Below are positions 35,641 through 60,000 of a DNA stretch of 60,000 bases, in pieces (within the stretch, counting starts at the first letter, position 1; the number at the start of each line of letters is the position of its first letter). Below the pieces are notes generated by a model, which did not search any database, was not told the origin of the DNA, and saw only the letters and a program-made list of their open reading frames with translations. Made by a program: the position numbers and the translations under genes. The DNA comes from Membranipora membranacea (lineage: Eukaryota > Bryozoa > Gymnolaemata > Cheilostomatida > Membraniporidae). The stretch covers positions 24,790,025 through 24,850,024 of the forward strand of contig OU612070.1 of assembly GCA_914767715.1 (NCBI GenBank), read 5' to 3'.

Positions 35641-38600
35641 CTAAGCAAAGGAACACGAACTGATGCGTACCAAAACTGAACCAACTATTTCCATGATTTG
35701 ATAGCTCTTAAAATTGAAATGACATCGATGCATGGAAACTTATGGAATATGAGATGAATCTTTCTGCTCTATTGATAATAGTATCCAGTTCATACAAATT
35801 AATAGTGCCGTTCCTTTTTATCTGGCCAGAAGATTTGAAAGTCAGAATTATTCACGTCTGGGGAGCTCACCTGACATACACATTATAGGATAATCAGTAA
35901 TTAAAATACCTTACCCCTCTAAATTTGTCTCTAACCAACCTGTTATAGCTTTGATATCATAAGAGATATGATCACAGCGTCAGTGTGCATCAAACTGAGC
36001 GCTTTATCTTAGTGGATCTTATGTAAATTAATGATAAGGTAGAGCATTGTCTGCTGGGCATGACCTGGCACCAATCTCACACCCTAACAGACCCAACACA
36101 GACAGACATCTCAGTCGACCATCATTATCACCATCAAACACTAGGCTACTGGGTATCTAATGACTTAGTAACAAGTAACTCAAGGTGTCAATTGAGTAAA
36201 TGTTGAAAAAAACTGTTATCTAAAACTCATTGCAAATTTTACATACATGCCATAACGACAACCTCTCCACTTATGGGCTAAACATATTGGGTGGGAGAAC
36301 AGATACTAGCAGTTGATAATTTGATTCACCAAGAGTGTTCAATTAACACAGTATAGTAAGAGGCTGAGATCGAGCTTGAATCAGTCTCAATCATAAACAT
36401 CAAATTACACCAGACTAGTAATTATATATTTACGGTTCTGATAGATGTTTTGTTTAAGAAATTTCACCATATTGCAGTTTGAACAACTTGAATTACACCT
36501 GAGGATGTGCTAGACTGAAACTCACTAGTAGTAATTATTACATAATTAAATGTTGGACAGGTGGAGAATTCCTCAGTGAGTCAGTGACATCAATGCAGCT
36601 CTAGTACTGCTGCAGCTCTGCAATCAATCACTGATTCACTAAAAATCAGTTACAAAGTACACATCAGAGCCTGGGATAGCAGAGAGGAATGTGCCTTTGT
36701 GAATAGTATAATTTGATTGTTATCTTGCACTGTAAAGGATAACAAAAACTGAGTCACTCAACATGAAAGAATTGAATAGAGTACCAACCTGAAAATGCTT
36801 CAATAGCGTCTCAAAAAACTTTCAATTAATAGGTCAAATGTAACTAAATCCAAAGCTGAGATATTGGAGTGTGTGTATCACCGGCCTTGAAAGCGGATCT
36901 AGGATCAATGATATATTTTCTTGTTATCACAAGCCTGCAGTTAGCTAATTGTTGACTTAGTAACAGCTTAAATATGCTTATCTCGCTTCCAGAAACTATA
37001 CTCAATATTAGATCACCAATAAACAATGTAGTCATGACTAAATGGGAACCAACTGCCAAATTCACATAGAAGTCAAAAGACTACACAGATGGGGTTGTCA
37101 ATGAACGATACTCTCCCTCAGTTAGGATAACTACTTGGTAAGATAAGCCATAACAAGAAACTGGAAGGTTAAATCTGTATGTCAACACCAATAAAACAAA
37201 TATAAGTATTCCAAGACGGAATAGTAATAATAGGAATATTGGCAAGCTAATAACCTAATAATTTGGCCCAGATACAGCCCTTAAGATATTTTGCATTACG
37301 CATACAATTTTTATGTAAACATCATAGTGCTGCTGAAACAGCGGCTATGAATCAACAACGCTCATTAATTTCTGCTTGGCAGCACATCTTACTAGCACTT
37401 TACTGTGCTGAACATAAATAGGCCTATCTTTACTGTGTGGTATTTTGTTGTGTAATCCTGGACTGTTTTAATTATGACTACAAAATCGAGAGAGAAGTTA
37501 ATCAGGACCTAATTAGATTAATGAAAGCCTGCAAACTTAGCCATTGACCCAGAGAAAGCTCACTCATCGCAAAACTTAGTGTGCAAAAAAGGAGAAAACT
37601 ATGGACAATATGCAAGAATTACTGATTATGCTGGTAATTGAAATAAGATGATAAACTAATGGTAATCTAATGGTGGTAGGCCGTGCTGAATATACCTAGC
37701 ATCATAATGACAGGGACCGGTGTATTATGCTTCATGGCCCACTGTCACACCATTCCATCAGTTTACGCAATTGAGTAAAAAATATAGATCAGCATTCCTC
37801 TTTAGATTATCAACAAGCTCCTTTTAATAAGTTTACCTCTCTCAGTTTTCAATTAAGCCACAAAATTTGTTACCCTCATACCTGTTCGTAAGGCAGGCCT
37901 ACTTTATCTGTTACGACAAAACTGAAACAAAACAGCATGTTCATAAAGCCAAGTGAACTGCTTAACTGAAAGCATTTTGATCAGACATTGAAAATTTTGA
38001 ATTATCTTTGATCCTGATGGCATACTGAAATTATTACTGTGAAATATGCAAGGCTGTGCAAAGCTCTATAAATTAGAGGTAGACTTGATAATTACCCATC
38101 ATGTCTACTAATTTATGGTTTAGCAATCAACTGCATACGGATCACTCTGACTGTGCCAGTGCAGAGAAACATTGAGAAGGTATGCCTTGGTGTGATGATT
38201 AGAGAGTACAGATGGATTGATCTCACTCATACATGATGGTGAGAGAACTTACACACAGAGAATGAACTGAGTCACTGACATAATCATATATATATATATA
38301 TATGTTAATATTAATTCAATATGGAAGCTGGGGCTTTTGTAAGCGTGTTTACTGTGCACAAACAACCCCTTTTGTGGATGCTTTGCAGTGAACATATATG
38401 TTGCAAGCCCTCGCTGTCTATGTCTAGGGCCAAATCTCATCACTGCAGGAAGGAAATTCAAGTTGTTGATCAGGGAGATTTAATTAATGGATAGAGTTGA
38501 GAATTGAGTAGCACTATTTTATTTATAATAATAATTAATATCATATTCATTGCTTCGCCTACCTGGAGAAGAGATCGGCAATTTCCTTTTGCAATGTAAT

Positions 38601-39102
38601 ATATGCCTTTGTACTGAGTTGGTCAAGGTGTAATTAGACTATTATCCTCAGGTTGGTCACACATCTGTGATAATCCAAGATATTGTAACAAAAACAATGC
38701 ACTGCTGCTCCAATTCTTAATATATAGTGGCAATCCTTAAACTTATTATGAATATTAGGTAAATTATCCTAATTCATAAGTTTTACCTGTAGGCTTTGGC
38801 TAGAAACTTAAATAACCGGAAATGAAAATTAAACCGGATATCATTATTATCCAATCACATCTTCCTATTTTCTTGCTCTATGACAACCTGATCAGTTTAT
38901 AAATGGCAACTAATGGGGAACTTGCAAGGTGCTCTTTATTGCCACAGTACCATGGAATGTCCTTTATCTCATATATAACTCCTTACTGAGCAATCAACTC
39001 AAGATTACAGACACACTCCACTTGGGATTGGTCACACTGTGAGTTTAATTCTGATTTTGAAGACATTGTTAACCCAAAATCAATATGAAGTGTATGATAC
39101 GT

Positions 39103-39206
39103 GCATGGCCCCTGGGACTTACATGTCTTTACCTTGCCAATGTCCAGTATCAACCACCCAAAAAACTGGACATTGGCAAAGTAAAGACAAGTCCCAGGGG
39201 CCCATG
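39103..39206. repeat. Long near-perfect hairpin (arms about 42-46 nt)
   Basis: The left arm 39103-39148 and right arm 39165-39206 are reverse complements over about 42 positions, with a 4-nt bulge (ACAT in the left arm) and a few mismatches. They enclose a 16-nt loop. Inner stems include GCCAATGTCCAGT and ACTGGACATTGGC; outer stems include CCCCTGGGACTT and AAGTCCCAGGGG. It lies about 670 bp upstream of the WD40-gene start. It could be a MITE or a transcribed foldback such as a microRNA-type precursor. Confidence 0.85.
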
Positions 39207-39874
39207 GATACATGTATGAGTGTAAGCCTATATTGCAGTTACTGTAGACCCAGTCATATCAAAAAGCCAATTCCTGTTAGTCAGTGGTGACTTCTTTGAC
39301 ATGATTTACATGTATATCTCAGCAGGGAGATCAGGTATATCTCAGCAGGGATCTCAGTGTCCAAATAATTGTTAATGATGTGTTTCTTTTATAGCTGCTA
39401 TCAAGCAATCAGGAGTTCAATTTGTCTTCATTATTATATTACAGTAGTACACTATTGCTGTGCCCTCTTCTTCCTCCCAGTCATGCTGCAACTGTTATCA
39501 CTAGTTTTATGAACTATATAGTACCATTCTGCATCATTTACCTCATTGAAATTTATCCAACAGACATGCTTGCATTTTTAGTACTAATACGTGCACAATG
39601 AAACCACTGCTAAAAGACGGTGATGCTGTGCATACTTAAGAGACAGTCTGCATATCTACCGGAGAGAAAGTCACAAAATTCTTAGGCCTATGTTATGTAT
39701 TTTTTATCCCTATATATATGATCTTTTGATACTGGAAAGCGATTTTAGCATTTGTGTTTATCTTAGCAGAGTAAAAAACAACATCGCAAACCGATTGATA
39801 TAGTCTCTCGGCTCTACATAGGCTATAAGGGATCACTTTTGAACTGGTGAATTCTGAATTTTTGTTTGATCAAG

Positions 39875-55085
<15,211 letters not shown>

Positions 55086-55953
55086 AGCTTAGCTCATCAT
55101 GTTTTTGCTGAGCTGAGCGCAGATATCATCCTACTAGTGTTCCTGGAAGAACTAGATAAGATGTATTTAATTAAATAGTCCACATGATCTGCTGACGTGG
55201 GTTTTCATGCTAGGCATAGTTTTTTCTTGCATCAAACACATTCATCAATGTTCTTCTCCCCCTTTTGATCAGAGCACAGGATAATATAAGTTGGACTGGT
55301 AGTCTTGCCTAGCAGTATTGCTCCCACTGATATTCTATATTTATTTTTGTCTACCGTCCACAAGAAGTACTTTCCAAGATGTCAAAGTGTGTAGCCATAA
55401 TATAAGGTCAAGCCAATCATAATTATCGTTATCTCTTGAGTCCGCTGCCAAGCACCGCCCATTTCCGTCCGGGTTTAGCTTTGTTTTTACTTTGAAGGAA
55501 AACATATGCACAAACTATTTACAATTCCTTACGTTTTATTTACACAAAGTATTTTGATGAATTTTCATACTTCATTTTTAATATGGCACCTATCCGTGGT
55601 CAACGTACTTTAACAAATAAATGTTACAAAGTAACCAACTTCTCATCAACTTTATAGTTCTCGCAAAGAACCAAGTCTAAGTGTTGACACACCTGTCAAT
55701 GATGTTGTACTATAACGGCTGCTATTTATCTACTGTTATCATTAGTATATATTTTACGATGGTAGATCAAAACAGGAAAAAGCAGAAAAATGTTCATATA
55801 TTACGTCCCAAATATCACATGGATTATAGAAATTCAAGTCCATTTTGTTTACTCCAGAGTTGTGCCCTCACGACTAGTCAGTCACTGCAGATTCAAACTC
55901 GTACGAAAATATGTAAAACATCTCACATATAAAGCTCACCATGAGATCTTTCA
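55086..55953. other. Convergent intergenic spacer
   Basis: About 870 bp lies between the WD40 stop and the HTD2 stop. It should hold the HTD2 3' UTR; a minus-strand AATAAA (plus-strand TTTATT at 55535-55540) is a candidate poly(A) signal. No coding sequence or repeat was recognised. Confidence 0.6.
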
Positions 55954-57070
55954 TCAGACAGAACTTTTACCAGGTACTAGTTCTGGATGTTCTGTGCGGA
56001 GCTTTCTGATGAGGTCTTTAGTAATCATAGCATTGATAGTGCCTGAGAATACAGTCTTATCACAAGCAGAGTTAGTGCCGCTGACTTTCATAGTCAGCAC
56101 AGAACGAGAGAGTTTTTCTGGGCTGGCCGCAATATGGATCATATCATCAACATGTACTGAAACAAAGAACAACACTACTATGAACTACAATCTTCAGCAA
56201 ATTCAGCAAAAAAATGCAGCAAAAAAATATCACAAAATCATCCTTGGTGAAAATTTCATGAGCATTATGCAATCTCAACTGACAACCTCATGGATGGCCT
56301 AGATATGAGCCAGGCTGGGGCTCAGATTTATTTTACCAACATAACCTTCAGAGAGCAATCACGTCGATCGATGCTTCTAGACACTTCTATTAAAAGCTAT
56401 ACCATTGTCAAGCATTGATAAATGGTACTTCATTTTCAACCAACTTTGTGAATCTGCGAACCACTTAGTGACCGGTTCCCATTTCTGAGAGTAACGATTA
56501 TAATGCAGATAGGATAAGCCTGAGGTTTTTATAAACTTACAATAGTTTTCAAATGAGATATCCATGTTAAGAAGCATAGAGCCCGGTACTGATGTAGCAA
56601 TCATTCCTGACAAATGTCTGTAACAAGAAAAGAAAACATCCATCAAAACTCTGTCTGTACATATCAAATGAGCCTTCATTGAGTTACCCAATTGACAATG
56701 AAGGAGAGAACAGCACACACATGTATGCGTTTGTTCCAAACTTCACCATCAAGATATGAGTTGCGTTGTGATTACGATCATGTCATTAGTAACAAGCTTG
56801 ACTAGAGTCGCAGAGAGATGTTACCTACCCTAGTATGAGGGTACCATGTACGATTGGCCTGCCATATTTATTATTCTTAGTGTCAACATGTATGGGGTTG
56901 TGATCGCCAGAGATCTCTGCGAACTTGTCAATGTCAGACTGCGTGAAACTGCGGTTAGAGCTCAAAGTCATAAGAGTACGGAAGGCATTCTTGGACACCA
57001 TCACTCCTCTCCAGATGTGGCGCTGTATTGCTATCACTGTCAACATTTCTGCAAAAAAGATAGCATGCAT
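55954..57070 (-). CDS. HTD2: HTD2-like mitochondrial 3-hydroxyacyl-thioester dehydratase
   Basis: HTD2 dehydrates 3-hydroxyacyl-ACP in mitochondrial type II fatty-acid synthesis. Exons 56829-57070, 56541-56617 and 55954-56156 join in frame to 173 residues with stop at 55954-55956; human HTD2 has 168. The MaoC/hydratase-2 signature is clear: FTQSDIDKFAEISGDHNPIH, with the catalytic Asp and His of DxNPxH, then GRPIVHGTLI. Later parts (GHLSGMIATSVPG, MDISFENY) follow the hot-dog fold of the human protein. The N terminus (IQRHIWRGVMVSKNAFR) is basic and free of acidic residues, as in a mitochondrial presequence. Two starts are possible: 57070, or the Met at 57046 just after a strong CTTTTTTGCAG acceptor, which would make 57046 the start and imply a 5' UTR exon. 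The gene stands alone, without an RPP14 frame upstream. Confidence 0.9.
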
Positions 57071-57536
57071 TCACCAAAAATAATATCATCACATTGCTTG
57101 GCGGTTGACATGTCGGTTTAATATAAATATATATACAGTATAATATAGACTTACATATTTATATATATATATATAGGGAATGGTTTCAGAATTTCCAATT
57201 TTCTTTTTATACTGTAGTTGTCTGCTTTATTGTTACGAAAGGACAACTCCTGATCGAACATAAAATGAATTTGTTATTCAAAGGACAGACAACTCTGTAA
57301 TGTTCATAGAATGTCATTTAGCATTCAATGAAATAGTGTTGACATAAATACCTGTAATCAGTAAGATTCAAAGGCTGTAACTTAGTAACGTACTGCAATT
57401 CCAGTGGATCAGAGAGAAAACAAAACAAATCTTGTGCTAGAAAGATTCACATGGCTTTGTTTACAATATCTATATCCGTTTCCTGTGGACATGCGCATTG
57501 GACAATTGAAATAAATGAATTGAAAATCAAATAGAG
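57071..57536. promoter_or_regulatory. Compact head-to-head HTD2/SNW1 intergenic region
   Basis: About 470 bp separates the HTD2 start (minus) and the SNW1 start (plus), so both promoters must lie here or in 5' UTR introns. It contains an AT-rich tract (57121-57177) ending in (AT)n. I recognise no defined motif and no coding sequence. A shared bidirectional promoter is an inference from spacing only. Confidence 0.5.
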
Positions 57537-59985
57537 ATGGCAATTTCACTGTCAAGGTATGTTGTCATTTACTGACCTGTTATCCCTCTCAAATTAGCTT
57601 GAATGCTCTTGCAGATGTAGATGAGTGTTCTATTATTACTGAAGAGGCAAAAAAATATGTTAAATTGTCCACAAGAATTGGTTTATTTCCTAATTGAAAA
57701 AAGCAATTTCCAAGAACCAAGTTGAAGTCCATCATTTCTATCAACACAACAGTCAATCAATGCTCTCAACAAAACAATAACTTAAAATATATAGAGAAAC
57801 AAAATTTGTATCTTTAATATTACTTTAAATTTCACCTTCAGGGACATGAATTGGGCAATGAAGTGTGTGATATTTGCTTTCCTGATCCTGAATTGGGTAA
57901 TAATTCAATCATCCTGCCTGATGATGATGGTGATTGAAATTAGAAACATTGATTGATAAAGATTGTTGGGCAGGCCTGTCAATTTGTTAAATTGTTTGTG
58001 AATTGACTTTGAGACAAAAACTCACAGTTAAGATTTTGGCTTCAATCAAGATATATTTTATGATCGATCATATTTATAAAATACAATACTCATTATACCT
58101 ACCAAGACTGACTTGGTCTCACTCACTTGATAGTAAGTAGATAGATAGTGTCAAACTAATATATATAAGTGCGAGTTGATCAGCATATTCTCTATATACT
58201 ATGTAAATGAGCCAAGAAACAGTAGTGCAGCTCATTGCCAAATAAGTCCATAATTTCCAAATTTTCCAATGATACGTTAGGACCAAACTGCCAGCTTGTC
58301 AAAGTATGTAGAATGTAGAGCTTAAATACTTGGACAAACCTAATTCCTAGGCTTACTTCCGGACACATTTAAACCACTTCATATCAAACCTACGTGTTAT
58401 TTGCTTTGTAGCTTTTTGCCGGCTCCCTCTCAATATGTTTACGATAGAGAGGAAGAAGAGCGGAGCTCCAAGAAAACAACTACGCAGGTTAGTTGGTAAT
58501 TTTCCAATGATTAATTGTGTGATGACACTTACTAAGTGTTGAATTAGCTGGCCAGCTTCTCACTAACCGTCGTCCGTCCACATTTTGGAATGGAAGTTTC
58601 ACTGGTGGCATGCTGACTCAACGGAAGCTCATAATTATGTGTGATACATAAGGTATTGTTGGTTTTATTTTGTAGATTGCCTTAGCAAATGCCTGCACAG
58701 CCCCACCTTACGGTCACAGGAGAGGATGGGTACCCAGGACACCTCAGGTATGTAAACAGCGGCCTTTCTTTTATACAAGGTTGTTGGTGTCTTCTCAATA
58801 TTGTGAAAGACTTGTCAAAATGACTCCTTTCATGCGTTGATATTATTGAAATTCCATGCCTATCTTTCAGCCATAGTATTGCGATAAATATTTTATTGAA
58901 AGGGAATGGAATGGTGCTTTAGTTATTTGAATCATACCTCATACCACTGTATATCTGTGTTGATCTGTAGGATTATGGAGATGGTGGAGCCTATCCAGAG
59001 GTACATGTGGCTCAGTACCCTCTTATGATGGGTAAACAGAAGACTTCGTCTAACGCTCTCACTAAATCACTCGATGCTGAGGGTAAAATCAGATATGATA
59101 TAATAGCTAAACAAGGCCACTCCAAGGATAAGGTTAGTTAGTGTAGTTATGTGAATGTTTTCGATAGTTTTTGTTGTTGTAAAAAATCATTGCTCTGAGA
59201 ATTTTTCATAGTCCAACTGAGGAAAAAAGCTCTATGTAGATCTGTGATAATCATGGAAAAAACTATCGCCAGGATAAGTAAAAAACCTATTTTATATAAA
59301 TTCTGATCATAAACATATAAATACTCTCTATATGTACTCATAAGTTTATGGTGCTGCTGTATCTATATGATCAAAGTACTAGTTATATACTACAAGTTTA
59401 TATTGGATCCAACCTTGCAGGTTGTACACAGCAGATTTCAGGATCTGGTAGCTAAGCCGATGGAAGATGACGATCAGCTGCAGAGACCAGATGATGATGA
59501 AATTAATGAGGTGAGACAGAAACGTTTTGTTATGTGGATCACTTCAACAAGCCAGCAAAATTATTTGTCAAATTGGCATGGTTGTTCAATTCTCAGTTTT
59601 CTTTGTTAACCAGCCTGAGAAAGCCAACAGATGGTAGTGCTAAATTTACTTTTGGCAGGGGGGCACCAAGACTCACGCTGACATAAAAGCTGTAGGGCTT
59701 GCTACTGTGGATAAAGATTGAGATTTGATGTATTTGGAATGTCCACTCTTGCCACTGTCATCTTTAATTGCGACAAATGCATAGAAAATAAGAGATTGCT
59801 GGGAAGCACTCTCTTATATGTGAAGTCAAGGTCCTCTAGCCATAGTGTTCTATCTTATATATTCCTCTATCCCTGTAGACTACAGAGAAGACGAGACAGG
59901 CCTTAGAGAAGTTAGTACAGGGTAAGATCTCAGCTGCTATGCCTGTCAAGGCTGCTGAGAAGAAAGCACCAGCTCAATATATCAG
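57537..59985 (+). CDS. SNW1: SNW1/SKIP, N-terminal part (runs off the window)
   Basis: SNW1 (SKIP, yeast Prp45) is a spliceosome component and nuclear-receptor/Notch transcription cofactor. Six exons are visible: 57537-57556, 58412-58487, 58676-58747, 58971-59132, 59421-59510 and 59879-59985, giving about 175 residues that join in frame. Diagnostic stretches are FLPAPSQ, PPYGHRRGWVPR, DYGDGGAYPEVHVAQYPL, GKIRYDIIAKQGHSKDK, LQRPDDDEINETTEKTR, ALEKLVQGKISAAMPVKA and APAQYIR, all aligning with the N-terminal third of human SNW1. Exon 1 holds only 20 coding bases (MAISLS plus two bases). The last exon ends in phase 2 at a GTAATT donor, so the SNW domain proper lies beyond the window. Confidence 0.95.
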
Positions 59986-60000
59986 GTAATTAACCTTTAT

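Larger units (their letters stand above)
34723..39874. other. Intergenic region between divergent talin and WD40 genes
   Basis: About 5.1 kb separates the talin start (minus strand) from the WD40-gene start (plus strand). I see no conserved coding sequence. It should contain both promoters and any talin 5' UTR exon; a minus-strand AG at about 34749 could be the acceptor of a 5' UTR exon, but its pyrimidine tract is weak. Contents that stand out are a tRNA-like segment near 35565-35640, an (AT)n tract near 38285-38303 and a long hairpin at 39103-39206. Open frames such as 35156-35341 and 38249-38461 show no family features. Confidence 0.6.

Noticed and set aside
38249-38461. A 70-residue minus-strand frame in the talin-WD40 intergenic region
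   Set aside because: It is next to an (AT)n tract, has no conserved motif and lacks a splice or promoter context.
39039-39290. Overlapping open frames on both strands near 39000-39300
   Set aside because: They are produced by the long inverted repeat at 39103-39206, which gives mirrored peptides. There is no independent coding evidence.
55790-56302. A 170-residue plus-strand open frame
   Set aside because: It runs antisense across HTD2 exon 3 and its flanks. The minus strand encodes a clear hot-dog protein there, and the plus-strand translation shows no domain.

Overview
This window is nuclear DNA of a non-vertebrate animal. It is AT-rich, its genes are split by many GT-AG introns of roughly 0.1-1.9 kb, and the introns carry dispersed short inverted-repeat (MITE-like) elements. 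The proteins are unambiguously metazoan: full-length talin, a WD40/EF-hand protein, mitochondrial HTD2 and SNW1/SKIP. I could not place the phylum. There is no bacterial-type operon, phage or CRISPR array.

Layout. (1) 1488-34722, minus strand: a complete talin gene. I resolved 48 coding exons that join in one consistent frame to about 2,578 residues, running from the FERM head through the rod to the C-terminal dimerisation helix. (2) 34723-39874: about 5 kb between divergent genes, with a tRNA-like element and a strong long hairpin. (3) 39875-55085, plus strand: a complete 26-exon WD40-repeat gene of the WDR49/EFCAB8/'WD repeat on Y' family, about 1,095 residues, with evidence for alternative and mutually exclusive 3' exons. 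(4) 55954-57070, minus strand: a three-exon HTD2-like mitochondrial 3-hydroxyacyl-thioester dehydratase, convergent with the WD40 gene. (5) 57537 to beyond the window, plus strand: the 5' part of SNW1/SKIP (six exons seen), head-to-head with HTD2 across about 470 bp.

The four genes act in different processes: integrin-actin adhesion, probably a ciliary or sperm WD protein, mitochondrial fatty-acid synthesis, and splicing/transcription. Nothing suggests co-regulation beyond the compact HTD2/SNW1 head-to-head arrangement. Ordinary conserved genes dominate. The novelty is in splicing architecture (a proline-rich talin linker exon whose inclusion is tied by frame to donor choice, a 12-nt candidate microexon, mutually exclusive WD-gene exons) and in at least four MITE families. 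Exon boundaries were read by eye from splice sites plus frame and family conservation. No alignment or transcript data were available.
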